The notes under the pieces: generated by a model
Databases searched by the model: none
Told to the model about the DNA's origin: nothing
What the model saw: only the letters and a program-made list of their open reading frames with translations
In this document: one piece after another, positions 1 through 9,695 of the stretch
Layout of the letters: every line of letters begins with the position of its first letter
How positions within the stretch are numbered: position 1 is the first letter of the stretch
Source of the DNA: Planctomycetia bacterium
Lineage (GTDB): Bacteria; Planctomycetota; Planctomycetia; Planctomycetales; Planctomycetaceae
Direction of reading: 5' to 3'
DNA length: 46,815 bases
NCBI GenBank assembly: GCA_016200145.1
Contig: JACQFH010000397.1
Coordinates: 1-46,815, forward strand
Translations under genes and position numbers: made by a program

Positions 1-651
1 AACCCCGAATACGGCAACATCCACGTCAAGAAAGACATCGTCGACCAGCTCTCGGGCGCAGTTCAGGTCGCGACGCTGGAAGGAGAGCCCGGCGAGAATT
101 CGGCCCAGGGCAGCCTCGTGGCCATTCAGATCAAGAAGGCGGCCACCATGCGGGCCACCCTGGCAAAGCTCGCCGGATTGGGAGTCACCAAGTTCCACGA
201 GCGCGAATTCCAGGGAGAAACTCTGTACGAGATTGAGGTTCCGCACCTGGGCGCCGAAGAAGGTGGCGAAGAGACCCGCGTCGGCGTCGCCGTGGCGGAA
301 GGCCATTTGCTCGTCGCCACCGACGTGCGGCTGCTCGAGCGCGTGCTGCGCGGCGTGGGCGACGCCGAAGCGCTTGTCGACTCGGCGGCTTATAAGCGGA
401 TCGCCCGCCGCTTTCCCTCGAAGACCGCGTACATCAGCTTCAGCCGCCAGGATACGCAGATGAAATCGTTGTTCAGCATGCTCAAGACGGCGCCTGCCGG
501 CTTGCTCACCGGACTCGATCAGTTCGATTTCTCGAAGCTGCCCAGCGCCGACGTGCTGAAAAAATACCTTCCGCCCACCGGCAGCTACATGGAACACGAC
601 CCGAAGGGGCTGAAAATCACCAGCTTCAGCCTGCGGAACGAATCGGAATAG
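1..651 (+). CDS. Conserved hypothetical protein, 5' end outside window
   Basis: The reading frame is open from base 1, so the true start lies upstream; a GTG at 118 is in frame but is not needed. About 216 residues are visible. They are a mix of charged alpha/beta sequence without signal peptide or membrane segment. Motifs such as GVTKFHEREFQGETLYEIEVP and LLVATDVRLLERVLRG resemble the repeated units of large secreted planctomycete proteins of the DUF3352 kind, in which one unit evaluates a value and the next compares it. This is a resemblance from memory, not a domain hit. The protein ends with TAG at 649-651. No catalytic motif can be named. Confidence 0.75.
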   Translation, partial: NPEYGNIHVKKDIVDQLSGAVQVATLEGEPGENSAQGSLVAIQIKKAATMRATLAKLAGLGVTKFHEREFQGETLYEIEVPHLGAEEGGEETRVGVAVAEGHLLVATDVRLLERVLRGVGDAEALVDSAAYKRIARRFPSKTAYISFSRQDTQMKSLFSMLKTAPAGLLTGLDQFDFSKLPSADVLKKYLPPTGSYMEHDPKGLKITSFSLRNESE

Positions 652-1005
652 TCTCTGTTCCAAATCAGGTTGGTGCGTGGCGCGCCGCGAAATCGCGACA
701 CACCTGGTTTTCGGCGGAAGTCGCCATGCCCTCGGCGGATGCGCAATGAATCGCAGTTCGGAAGGTTTCTTGTTTTGCTGAGCATTATTCACTCTATCGA
801 TATTCAGAATGAATGTCTGACCCTGGAGAACCAGCTTCGATTCCTGTCGCAGAAATGAGACAATCAGAACTTTGGCCGGGGTTGGGTGTTTAGTGCCCTG
901 AGAGGGTGCCAATCCGCCGATCAGGCAGGGGAAAGCCGTGCGCAGGTAGTCGCCTCGAAGGTCCGCCAAATCCGGAATGTCCCAACGTAAACAGGAGCCG
1001 CTCAA
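652..1005. other. Non-coding gap before the EF-hand gene
   Basis: This 354-bp gap shows no convincing ORF, tRNA or strong terminator. A short imperfect hairpin of about 7 bp with two wobble pairs lies near 891-908. The sequence AGGAG sits 9 bases before the ATG at 1006 and sets that start. The CTGAGA string near 899 recalls a thiamine (THI) box, but the rest of that element is missing. Confidence 0.5.
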
Positions 1006-2061
1006 ATGGTGATCACGCGTGGATTGCACCTGGCCGTTCTGACGGGGGTGTTTGCCGGTTTGGCGGGAATGAGCGCTCTGGCTCGGGCTGATGAAGAAAA
1101 GCCGGCTGAGAATAAGTCGGCGCTCAAGTCGCCAGAGCAGGTCTTCGCCGACCTCGACAAGAACGGCGACGGCAAGTTGACGGCCGACGAGGTGCCGCAA
1201 GACCAGCAGCGCCAGTACGAGCGCCTGTTGCGGGTGGCGGGCAAAGACAAGGGGGCCGAGCTCACCAAGGCCGAATTCCTGAGCGCGTTCAAGCCCGACG
1301 ATCTGAAAGTCGCCGCTCCGCAGGGCCTCGGTGGTGGCGGCGGCCGCGGAAACAATCAAGACCCGGCGCAGATCTTTCAGCGTTTCGACCGCAATCGCGA
1401 CGGCAAGCTGACCCTCGACGAAGTTCCCGAGCAGGCCATTGGCATCCGTCGGTTGTTCACGCAGCTCAATAAGAAAGAACTGACTCGAGAAGAACTCACC
1501 CAGGCGGTCGCGCGCGAAGGGCTCGGCGCTCGGGGGCCGATGGCCGACCCCGAGGGCTTCTTCAAACGGCTCGACACCAACGGGGACGGCAAGATCACGC
1601 TGAATGAAGTTCCCGAACAGTTCAAGCCGATGGCCGAGCGCTGGCTGACGGCGCTCAATAAAGGCAAAGACGACAGCATCTCGGCCGACGAGTTCAAGAA
1701 GCTGGTCGCCGACAATCAGGGACGTGCCGGGCCCGGCGGCCGGCCGGGAGCAGGTCCGGGCGGACCGATGCGTCTGGGCGAGGGGCGCGGCGGATTCGGA
1801 GCGCTCCTGCTGCGGAAGCTCGACACCAATGGCGACGGAAAACTCAGCAAGGAAGAGCTCAGCAAAGCGGCCGAGAAGTTCGACGAACTGGACCTGAACC
1901 ACGACGGGCAGCTCGATCCTTCCGAGTTGTTCGGTCCGCCCCCTGGTGGTGATCGGCCAGGGGGTAATCGGCCCGGTGGAGAACGGCCAGCAGGCCCGGG
2001 CCGCCGCGGCCGCCCGCAACCTGAAGCCCAACAGGGACCGGCGAGCGAATCGAAGCCGTAG
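1006..2061 (+). CDS. Secreted EF-hand calcium-binding protein
   Basis: The 351-residue product begins with a Sec signal peptide (hydrophobic core at about 7-24, likely cleavage after ALARA near residue 28). Five EF-hand loops of the DxNxDGxhxxxE type lie near residues 51-62 (DKNGDGKLTADE), 128-139, 190-201, 273-284 and 296-307. Between them are Gly/Pro-rich linkers, and the tail from about 310 is Pro-Gly-Arg rich and probably disordered. The protein is expected to bind Ca2+ outside the cytoplasm; no enzyme domain is visible. A good Shine-Dalgarno (AGGAG, 977-1000 region) supports the ATG at 1006. It converges on the GAF-HlyD gene with only 22 bases between stop codons. Secreted multi-EF-hand proteins are common in planctomycetes and their function is unknown. 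Confidence 0.9.
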   Translation: MVITRGLHLAVLTGVFAGLAGMSALARADEEKPAENKSALKSPEQVFADLDKNGDGKLTADEVPQDQQRQYERLLRVAGKDKGAELTKAEFLSAFKPDDLKVAAPQGLGGGGGRGNNQDPAQIFQRFDRNRDGKLTLDEVPEQAIGIRRLFTQLNKKELTREELTQAVAREGLGARGPMADPEGFFKRLDTNGDGKITLNEVPEQFKPMAERWLTALNKGKDDSISADEFKKLVADNQGRAGPGGRPGAGPGGPMRLGEGRGGFGALLLRKLDTNGDGKLSKEELSKAAEKFDELDLNHDGQLDPSELFGPPPGGDRPGGNRPGGERPAGPGRRGRPQPEAQQGPASESKP

Positions 2062-2062
2062 G

Positions 2063-2083
2063 GCCGGTAGTGGTCCGACCGGC
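2063..2083. terminator. Small hairpin between convergent stops
   Basis: GCCGGT (2063-2068) and ACCGGC (2078-2083) form a 6-bp stem with a 9-base loop that exactly fills the gap between the stop codons of the two convergent genes. There is no U-tract, so intrinsic termination is uncertain. Confidence 0.35.
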
Positions 2084-4282
2084 TCACAGCCAAAGATACT
2101 TGCGCGCCGCTTCGATCACGTCGCCGAACCAGACGTAGGCGAGGCTCCGTTTGCCGCAGTAGATTTTTGCGGTCACTTCGGCGCCAATCGTGGGAGCGCG
2201 GGGCGCCGGATCGACGAGGGCCACATAGACGGGTACGACGACCCCCTCGCTCTCCGATGAGACCGACCGGTTGGAAAGCGTCTCCAGCGTGCCATAGAAA
2301 TCGGCTTCGGTGTCGGTCGCCAGCATGTACTTGACGCGCAGCCCTTCCGATCCGCTCTGACTCTGCGCTTCGAGGATGTGGCCGATCCGGTTTTCGGGGA
2401 CATCCACTTCGAGCCGCCAGGTTCGGGTGTCGTCCATGACTTCCAGGAGCAGCTCGCCGTATTTCACCGGCCGCTTTCGGAGCAGTTCTTCGATGCGGAA
2501 GGTGGCGATCTTGCCGTTGATCGGGGCGCGAACGGAGAGTGCCTCGACCTGTGCAGTGAGGCTGGCGACCTGCAGCTTGGTGCCGTCGATCTCGGCTTGG
2601 AGCTGAGCCTTCTTGCCGTGCAGCTCGATCTCGTTGGCCCGGTTGAGCGACGTCCCCGGGTCGCTGAGCTGCGAGGAGACGGCGAAGTACTCTTTCTCTT
2701 TGGCCTGCAGCGCCGCGGCCTTTGTGTGCAGATTGGACTCCAGCTCCTCATTGCGCAGGCGCACGAGCAGATCGCCGGCGTGCACAGATTGGCCGCTGCG
2801 CGCCGGCAGCTCGATGACTTCGCCGTCCCAGGGCGCAAACACGCCGCGGCGCTCGATCGGCATCATCCGGCCCTTTCCGGTGACGCGGTAATCGGATGGC
2901 ACGAAGATCAGGATCAGCGCGACGACGGCAAGCGCCGCAAAGGCCGCCCCGAATTTCCACAGTTTGCGGCCCCGTAGCCGAGACTTCCAGTTGCCAACGA
3001 GCTTCCACAGCGGGAGCAGGAAAATCCGCTCGCAGTTCTGCGCGTTTTCGAGGGCCAGGCCCACGTGGGCGGCAATCCGGTCGAGGCGGTCGTCCACGTC
3101 GGCCGGCAACGGCGTTTCTGAGATCTGCTCGACGACCAGCACCCCCACCGGCCGCGGATTCTTGTCGGAATGCGCCTCGATCTCGGGCCGATCGCTCGTT
3201 TCAGAATGGCGCGGCTTGGGCCCGAACACCGGCTGAACGATGATCACCCGCGACCGGCTGTCGAGCAGGTAATCGGCCAGCAGCGCCTCGACTTGCGAGG
3301 GGAACTTTTGAGTGTCGCCGGTGAATTTCAGCTTTTCACCGGTGGCGCATACCTGCTCGGCCAGCTTCGTGAGCAGCCGCACGGCATTCGAACGCGCGCT
3401 GACGGCCTGCTGTCCGCTGACGGCCTGAATCTTCACCCGCGGACCGAATTGCTCGCCGACCGTGACTCGGTCGGCCGCGATCAGCCGCCGGCATTCGTTC
3501 GCCGCGACCAGGGCTGTTTCGACCGACTTCTGATGTCCGTACAGCGACAAAACCCATTGATCGTCTTCAGAGCTCTTCGCCGTCGCTTGCGGCACGGCCG
3601 TCGGAGTCGGCTGCGTCGTCGGCGCGCCCGGCGGCGCGGTGGAGGGCGCCAGCGGCTGCACGCGCGGCGCCGCTGCGCCCTGCGGTGCGAGCTGCGGCGA
3701 AACGGATCCGTCGGGCCCCAGAGCCGTGGCCAGAAGCGCTGCGTTCATCGGCGGCGCGGGCTGGGGGGCCAGATTCGGATTGTTCAACCAGAACCGGCTG
3801 GCGATTCCGCACAATTGTCCGAGGAACTGCATCCGCTGCGGCCGGTCATCATCTCCGGCCCAGGGCGCCTCGAAGACCTGCACGAGTCCGGCGATTTGCG
3901 AGTTGCGGGCCAGTGCCGCCAGCAGCAGGCTGCGCCGGCGTTTCTGGCCGCCAGGAACCTCCTGTTCGAGCTGCTGCGAAATGACGCCCCCCGTGCGGAA
4001 CACTTCGGCGAATTGCCGTTCGCAGGCCGCCTGCATTCCGGCGTCGTTCAAAAAGCCCGTCGTGTCGAGGCAGACTTCCTGCTGCAGCACGAGCCGTCTT
4101 TCGGCGTCGCACATCCAGATTGCGCCGGCCTCGCCGCGCAGCCCCATCAGGGCCCGCTTCAGCAGTTCCTGCAGGAAGACGAATTCGGGCAGTGTCGCCG
4201 TGGCGAGCTGCGCCAGCTCGGCCAGGAGAGCACTTTCATCAAATGCGGGCCCGGACCGGCCCGCGGGACGATCGTTGTTCAT
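2084..4282 (-). CDS. Tandem GAF - transmembrane - HlyD adaptor protein
   Basis: The 732-residue protein is the last gene of the export operon. Residues about 30-165 look like a GAF domain. A Pro/Ala-rich linker follows (170-235), then a second GAF-like domain (about 245-415). One membrane helix sits at about 442-461 (AAFAALAVVALILIFV). The part beyond it is HlyD-like: a barrel-sandwich half-motif around 480-510 (GVFAPWDGEVIELPARSGQSV), a coiled coil around 510-575, and a second half-motif near SVRAPINGKIATFRIEELL. This predicts a cytoplasmic ligand sensor joined to a periplasmic adaptor. The ATG at 4282 lies 4 bases after the stop of the M50-HlyD frame, so the two are transcribed and probably translated together. 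The GAF calls rest on fold pattern only, and no ligand-binding residues can be named. Confidence 0.8.
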   Translation of the reverse strand: MNNDRPAGRSGPAFDESALLAELAQLATATLPEFVFLQELLKRALMGLRGEAGAIWMCDAERRLVLQQEVCLDTTGFLNDAGMQAACERQFAEVFRTGGVISQQLEQEVPGGQKRRRSLLLAALARNSQIAGLVQVFEAPWAGDDDRPQRMQFLGQLCGIASRFWLNNPNLAPQPAPPMNAALLATALGPDGSVSPQLAPQGAAAPRVQPLAPSTAPPGAPTTQPTPTAVPQATAKSSEDDQWVLSLYGHQKSVETALVAANECRRLIAADRVTVGEQFGPRVKIQAVSGQQAVSARSNAVRLLTKLAEQVCATGEKLKFTGDTQKFPSQVEALLADYLLDSRSRVIIVQPVFGPKPRHSETSDRPEIEAHSDKNPRPVGVLVVEQISETPLPADVDDRLDRIAAHVGLALENAQNCERIFLLPLWKLVGNWKSRLRGRKLWKFGAAFAALAVVALILIFVPSDYRVTGKGRMMPIERRGVFAPWDGEVIELPARSGQSVHAGDLLVRLRNEELESNLHTKAAALQAKEKEYFAVSSQLSDPGTSLNRANEIELHGKKAQLQAEIDGTKLQVASLTAQVEALSVRAPINGKIATFRIEELLRKRPVKYGELLLEVMDDTRTWRLEVDVPENRIGHILEAQSQSGSEGLRVKYMLATDTEADFYGTLETLSNRSVSSESEGVVVPVYVALVDPAPRAPTIGAEVTAKIYCGKRSLAYVWFGDVIEAARKYLWL

Positions 4283-4286
4283 CGCG

Positions 4287-6504
4287 TTACAATCGGAAAT
4301 TGAACGTGTGTCGATACCAGCGCCACACCCAGGCCCATGGGGACCGGTGCCCCACCAGAAATCGCGAATTCCCCCTCATTCCTGCACACAACCGCCCTTG
4401 CTGTTCGCCCAGCAGGACGGTGGCTTCGTACGCCACGCTCGACAGCCGCTCGCGGCCCGAAGGATCGGTGACCGTCGGCAGAACTCCCCCGGCCTTGTTC
4501 GACAGCGTGCCCGGGGCGAATTCAGTGTGCCGCTCGGCGATCTCGTCGATCGTGCCTTCGAAGACCTGCGACGGCAGGTGATCGAACTTGATCTGGACTT
4601 TCTGCTCGGGGTGAATGTCGCGCCGGTCCGATTGATCGACCAGCAGCACGGCCTGAAACGATTCGTCGGGAGCGATGCTGCACAGGTGCGTGCGGGCTTC
4701 GATCTTTGCGCCCAGGTTTCGCTCGTCGAGTGGCGTGCCCGTCCAGGCATGCAGCTCGAAGCCTGCCGTGGCCTCCTTGGGTTCCGCGACGCGGGGCGGC
4801 GCGACGACGATGCCGTCGATCGGCGCCACGACTTTCAATTGCCGCAACTGATTCTCGTAGTCTTCAATCTGCCTGCCGATCGAATGCAGTTGCTGGCGCG
4901 CGACTTCGAGTTTTCCAGACTGTTCGAGCCTCTGCTGCTTGTCGACTTCGATCTGCTGGAACTTGAATTGCATCAGGAACTCGTTGTACTGCCGCTGTTT
5001 CTCGCGGTCGACCAGCTCGACCAGCACGTCCCCGCGTGAGACCCGGTCTCCTGGACGCACGCGGATTGCCAATGTTGCCCCCGGAACCGTCGTATAAACG
5101 TGAGCGACCTGGTGCGGCTCGATCAGAAACGGGGCGTAGACGTGCAGCGGCAAGGGGACGGCAGCCGCCACTGCCGCCACGGCGCCCACGACCGCCAGCG
5201 TTGCGCCGATGCGGCGCCGGCTGAGGGGCTTGTTGCGCGGAGTCTGAATGATCTTGACCACTCCCCAGAAAAGGTTGCCCACGATTCCGGCCATCGAGAT
5301 CCAGGCCAGAGTCACGCCGATGCTCTGCATACGGCTTGAGCACAGTATATAAGAACAGCGTAATCCCAAACAGGACCAGCCACCGGTACGCCGCCGAGGC
5401 CACGGCGTACGTCACCAGCCACCCACGACCGCGCTGCGGCATGAACGCGTCTTCTTTGGTCTCGATTCCCAGGCATGTCGAGGCAAACGCGTTCTGCAAC
5501 AGCACGCGCGCCTTCTCGGCCAGGTTGGGGATTTCGAGGAAATCGCTCAGCATGTAGTACCCGTCGTAGCGCATCAGCGGGTTGGCGTTGAACAGCACCG
5601 TCGAAACCGACGAAATGAAGAACACGTTGAGACACAGGTGATGCAATAGCCCCGGGTGCGTGAACCACCAGGCGATGAGCGCCAGCGACGAAAGCACGCT
5701 TTCGACCCACATGCCCGCCGCCCCGATCGCGATCCGCTTCCATTTGTTATGCATCATCCACGAATCGCTGACGTCGCAGTACAGTGTCGGGCTGAAAACC
5801 AGAAAAATCACGCCGATTTCGTGGCATTCCCCTCCGAAATGCCGGCAGGTCATGCCGTGCCCCACCTCGTGCAGCACCTTCATCACCGCGATGGTCAGGT
5901 ACAGGTACATCAGATTGGGCCAGCCGAAGAACTGGCGGAATTCGGGAAGCTTCGTGCGGAACGTGTCGAACTGGGTCGCGAGCAACAGGTAAGCCACCGC
6001 CACGATCGCCAGGTGCAACGCCAGAACCGGCGGCCGGTACAGCCAGCGCACCTTCGGGTGGAGCCATTTCAAGAACGATTCAGGGTCCCAGCCGGGCAGC
6101 CGCAGGCTGAGGATGTTCATGGCGACGGCAACGATCTGCTTGCGGCGCGCTTCGCGGCGCCGCTCGATCAGCACCTGTCCCTGTCCGGGCCGGCCGCTGT
6201 AGACGAGCCCCTTGGCATGCAGGTCGATCACCACGAGCTGCAGCTCGCCGAGAGAAGGCCGGACGTAGGGGAACTGCTCCAGCAGGCGATCGCGCACTTC
6301 TTCGAGGCTGCGCGTGCCGTCCATCAGCTCGAGCACCTTGTATTGTTCCGGCCCCAGGCGAAAGTACTTGAGCGACAGCGGATCCTTGATGACGAAGTAG
6401 CTGCCGAGCTGGTAGTCGATTCGCTCCACGACCAGATCGGCCCTGCGGTGCAGGGGCACGGGACGTCGCGTGGAAGGCTTGAGGCTCGACGATTCAGAGA
6501 TCAT
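4287..6504 (-). pseudogene. PqqD-like - M50 site-2 protease - HlyD fusion, frameshifted
   Basis: Two overlapping frames make one protein of about 740 residues. The first (ATG at 6504) has a PqqD-like N-terminus (about 28-105), then a multi-span M50 metalloprotease with HEVGH at 212-216 in a helix and the second motif FNANPLMRYDGYY at about 305-317. It runs to LFLYTVLKPY near base 5329. There the frame breaks, and the second frame takes over at MQSIGVTLAW (base 5330). It supplies a membrane helix and an HlyD domain (VPGATLAIRVRPGDRVSRGD, coiled coil, VVAPIDGIVVAPP) and ends in the family-like tail YRHTFNFRL. Family members are normally continuous here, so this is a frameshift, an assembly error, or a split into two polypeptides. 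Expected role: membrane-embedded protease/adaptor for an exported peptide, as in YydH-type peptide zinc metalloproteases. Confidence 0.8.
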
Positions 6505-6512
6505 GCGCGGCT

Positions 6513-7433
6513 TCAGTCGTTCTTTCCGGCCGGCAGGACCGTCATCGTCGCAAACAGGCCCGCCCGCAGGAACTGATCGGGATTGTCGACTTCGGCCCAG
6601 ACCCGTACTTTCGTGACGGAGGCTTTCGCCAGATCGACGAACGCGATCTTTCCCGGAAAGACCCGGGCGACCGCATCGGCGCCAACTTCGTCAGGCTTTT
6701 CGAGATGGACCTCAACCGCGCAACCCGTCCTGATGTGAGCTGCGTCTTTGACCAAAACGTAGCCTTCGACGCGCACCTTGCGCGTGCTGGCCAGTTCGAT
6801 CACCGGATCGCCCTGCTTGACTGAGGCCCCCTTGACCAGGTGCACGCGGGTGATGAACCCTTCGAATGGCGCCTCCAGTCGGTACGTGTCGAGCTGTGCG
6901 GCCGCTTCGTCTCGCTTCGCCTTGAATACGTCCCGGCCCTGTCTTGCCTTTTCGACTTCCGCAATCGCCTTGTCATGATTGAGTCGCGCCCGGCGGACTT
7001 CCAGCTCGGGCACCGTCCCCGGCTGACGCCGATTCGCTTCGAGCATCTGTTCGTGTTCCGTTTTCATCACTTCGGCCGCCAGCTCGGCATAGACGATTTC
7101 GACGTCGCTGTCGGCCTGGAGCTGCGCCACGGCCAGCGAGGCCCGCGCCACGTCGTCTTTCAGCGTCGCCAGGAATTGGTCGGGAGTAACGGTGTCCCCT
7201 TCGCGGACCGACAACTTGCCCAGAATGCCGGGTCGATCGAAGGCCAGGACGACTTCCTCCAGCGGCTTGATCGTGCAGTTTTCGATGCGAACGGGGGAAG
7301 CGTTCTTCGTTTTGGACTTCGCCTCGGCCGTCTGGCCTCCGCCGTTGCCCGACACGGTTGCCGCAGCGCCTACGAGCAAGAGTCCCAGCACCCATTCCCA
7401 GCGGCGCCAGCGATCGTCAAGGAGCTTTCGCAT
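6513..7433 (-). CDS. HlyD/RND-type periplasmic adaptor (membrane fusion protein)
   Basis: The 306-residue protein starts with a signal peptide or anchor (VLGLLLVGAAATVSG, residues 15-29). A first lipoyl half-motif lies around 62-92 (FDRPGILGKLSVREGDTV). A long alpha-helical hairpin rich in Ala, Glu, Lys and Arg covers about 95-190. The second half-motif is RLEAPFEGFITRVHLVKGASV, and a beta-barrel tail follows. It lies between tolC-like and M50 genes, 8 bases before the M50 ATG, and should bridge the inner membrane to the TolC channel. It is one of three HlyD domains in this operon. No transport ATPase or RND permease is encoded beside it. Confidence 0.88.
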   Translation of the reverse strand: MRKLLDDRWRRWEWVLGLLLVGAAATVSGNGGGQTAEAKSKTKNASPVRIENCTIKPLEEVVLAFDRPGILGKLSVREGDTVTPDQFLATLKDDVARASLAVAQLQADSDVEIVYAELAAEVMKTEHEQMLEANRRQPGTVPELEVRRARLNHDKAIAEVEKARQGRDVFKAKRDEAAAQLDTYRLEAPFEGFITRVHLVKGASVKQGDPVIELASTRKVRVEGYVLVKDAAHIRTGCAVEVHLEKPDEVGADAVARVFPGKIAFVDLAKASVTKVRVWAEVDNPDQFLRAGLFATMTVLPAGKND

Positions 7434-7489
7434 AAGTCATTCCAGATTGAAGAGAATCATGGAGAGCCAGGATTCGACGATTCTTGAGT

Positions 7490-9643
7490 TTAGTCGTCGA
7501 TGTTCGGGTGCGTGCGTTCCGCCTTCGGCATCGATATTTCGGCTGAGGGTGTGCCACCAGGAGCCAGGCCCCAGCCGTCCGCCGCCGGAGAGAATTCAAC
7601 CGGGACTTCAGGCGACGGGTAGGCCCCCGCCGCGTCGGACGGAGCAAAGTGCCGGGGAACGAACGCCTCGGGCTCGTGGTGCACCGGGTCGAGCGGGAAC
7701 GCGTCAAACGCGTAGCTCCGCGCCCGAGCCAGACGGCTTGCCCCCATTTTTGCGTCGGGGCCCCAATCCCGCTCCGCCAGATGGATGTGATTGTACTCCA
7801 GCAGCGTTCCCTGCCGCAATTGCAGCTCTGCCAGCGACTTGTTGTATTCGATCACGCTGCGATAGAAAGCGACGTCGGCGATCGTGAGCCGCGTCTGGGC
7901 TTGCAGCACGAGGTCGAGGCCTTTGCGCTGCAACTTGTACTCGTTGCGAATGGCTTCCAGGTTCGCCGAGGCGGCTTCGCGCCGATTGAAATTCGTCTGC
8001 ATGTTCTGGTAGTAGAAATCGAGCGCCTGAAACGTCGATGCGAGCTCGTGGCCGACTTCCATCTCCTGGGCTTCCAGTTCTGTCTGGGCCTTCAGCAGCC
8101 GCAGTTCGGAGTTGCGTACCTGGGCGAGGGCATTCCTCAGCCCCAGGGGCATCGAGAACTGAAATCCCACGTTCCAGCCGGTGGTGTTCCCCTGCAGCAG
8201 GTTTCTCGTGTAGTTCTGCAAATCGTCGCCCGGCGCTGTGCCTGGCAGGTTGTCGCCAAACAGCAAGCGGCCGAATCCGTTGAGCTGGTAAGACGACACG
8301 AAATTGAGCTGGGGCCTCGCCAGGTTCTTCGCGGCCCGCAACTGCAGCTCGAGGCTCTTGATGTTCCATTTCTGCTTTCGCAGCTCTTCGCGTCGCGTGC
8401 AGGCGGTCGCCAGGCAGATGTCCCAGTCGGGAACCGCATGCGACAGCGTCGGTTCGTCCGACGGGCGGATAATCCTGCCGTCGTTGGCCGGCAGCCCGCA
8501 CAGCCGCCTGAGCTGCAGCTCGATTCCGTAAATGCCCTGTTCGCCACCCCGGCCGGCCGGCCCCCCGAGCGCCGCTTCCGAGCGGGCCCGCGCTTCAAAA
8601 TACGACTCGCGGGCCTGGGCTTCTTCGGCGCCGCCGCCTCCCGGCAAGCCGGTCGCGGCTTTGGCGTTCACTGCCTGCCAGAGTTTGAGCGACGCGTTTC
8701 GGGCTTCGATCAGACTGTGGTAGTTCTGATACGACAGGTACAGCTCCCAGTACAGCGCTTCCACGTCGTGCACCATGTTGCGGACCTGCGTCTCGAAGTC
8801 GATCAGCGTCATGTCGGTGTTGATCCGCGCGATGATCACGCCCTGATTGAGTCCCGACACGCCCTGGATGTTGCTGGTGAGCGGCCCCGAGATCCGACCG
8901 AAATCGGTCCCTGCTCCTGCCAGAAGCTGCTGTGTATACGAGAACTGGATGTTGCCGGTGAAGACCGACGGAAAGAGCTGGAACGGTTGATTGCTGTTGT
9001 TGTAGTTCCAGGTTTGCGAGAGGCCGAATTGCGCGCCGTACGTCATCTGTTTGGTCAGCGATGCCACGGCCTGAGCCGAATCCTGGAACAGGATGCCGCC
9101 CGGCGGTATGCCCCCCGACAGGACCGGATTGTTCTGTGTGTTCGCCTGGTGTCCGAACGTCAAGTTGGTTTGCAGGATCGGATCGAACGCCGACAGGGCC
9201 GATTCGACCCCGCGGCTTCCGAACAGGTAGCCCGTGTCGCGGATTGCCGCATCGTAGACCGAGGTCGCGGCGTCGGGGCTCAACAGCAGTTGATTGCCGG
9301 GTGACAGGAAGTCGTTTCGCGTACGTGCGATCTTGTTGTTGATGAGCGCCAGATGAATCGCCTCGGCCAGCGACAGTTCCCAGACCTCGTCACGCGTGCG
9401 GTCGGCGATCGTCCGCGGCCTGGTCACAAACGGTGAGCTGCGGTCGCAGGTTTCCAGCTCCGGCACGTCCCCGATCGAGAATTTGGAGCTGACCAGCTCT
9501 TCCGGCTCGGGTTTTCCAACGTAGGCGAGGTTCTTGTTCGTAGAGAATGAACAGCCGCACGGCGCCGCGCAGACCAGCGCAAGGCACATCAGCAGTCTGA
9601 TCGTGACTGCCAGCAGTCGATTCGAGGCAATCGAGCCGCGCAA
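7490..9643 (-). CDS. TolC-family outer membrane efflux protein
   Basis: The 717-residue protein opens the export operon. TTG at 9643 is the most likely start: it gives a lipoprotein signal (LLMCLALVCAAPCGC), whereas the next Met would leave the signal too short. GGTGA a few bases before the TTG can act as ribosome binding site. The body has two long coiled-coil halves typical of TolC/OEP proteins (around 285-370 and 500-600, for example ARNASLKLWQAVNAKAATG and RLLKAQTELEAQEMEVGHEL). The C-terminal tail of about 100 residues is Pro/Asp rich and extends past the OEP fold. Length exceeds E. coli TolC (about 470-490), as is usual for planctomycete members. The next gene starts 56 bases downstream. 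Confidence 0.88.
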   Translation of the reverse strand: MRGSIASNRLLAVTIRLLMCLALVCAAPCGCSFSTNKNLAYVGKPEPEELVSSKFSIGDVPELETCDRSSPFVTRPRTIADRTRDEVWELSLAEAIHLALINNKIARTRNDFLSPGNQLLLSPDAATSVYDAAIRDTGYLFGSRGVESALSAFDPILQTNLTFGHQANTQNNPVLSGGIPPGGILFQDSAQAVASLTKQMTYGAQFGLSQTWNYNNSNQPFQLFPSVFTGNIQFSYTQQLLAGAGTDFGRISGPLTSNIQGVSGLNQGVIIARINTDMTLIDFETQVRNMVHDVEALYWELYLSYQNYHSLIEARNASLKLWQAVNAKAATGLPGGGGAEEAQARESYFEARARSEAALGGPAGRGGEQGIYGIELQLRRLCGLPANDGRIIRPSDEPTLSHAVPDWDICLATACTRREELRKQKWNIKSLELQLRAAKNLARPQLNFVSSYQLNGFGRLLFGDNLPGTAPGDDLQNYTRNLLQGNTTGWNVGFQFSMPLGLRNALAQVRNSELRLLKAQTELEAQEMEVGHELASTFQALDFYYQNMQTNFNRREAASANLEAIRNEYKLQRKGLDLVLQAQTRLTIADVAFYRSVIEYNKSLAELQLRQGTLLEYNHIHLAERDWGPDAKMGASRLARARSYAFDAFPLDPVHHEPEAFVPRHFAPSDAAGAYPSPEVPVEFSPAADGWGLAPGGTPSAEISMPKAERTHPNIDD

Positions 9644-9695
9644 AATTCACCGTGCAATAACGCAGATTCCCCCCTGCGTGGGCACGTCTCCCCTC

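Noticed and set aside
890-975. Thiamine (TPP) riboswitch before the EF-hand gene
   Set aside because: A CTGAGA string is present but the rest of the conserved THI core is missing, and the gene downstream is not a thiamine gene.
5312-5340. Programmed ribosomal frameshift in the M50-HlyD gene
   Set aside because: No slippery heptamer or strong downstream structure is visible at the frame change.
5656-6576. 306-codon ORF on the plus strand
   Set aside because: It is antisense to the PqqD-M50 gene, whose HExxH and DGY motifs are clear. Its own sequence is rich in His, Arg and Gln with no family likeness.
7649-9304. 551-codon ORF on the plus strand
   Set aside because: It mirrors the TolC-family gene on the other strand. 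Long antisense frames are common in GC-rich genes of this codon bias.
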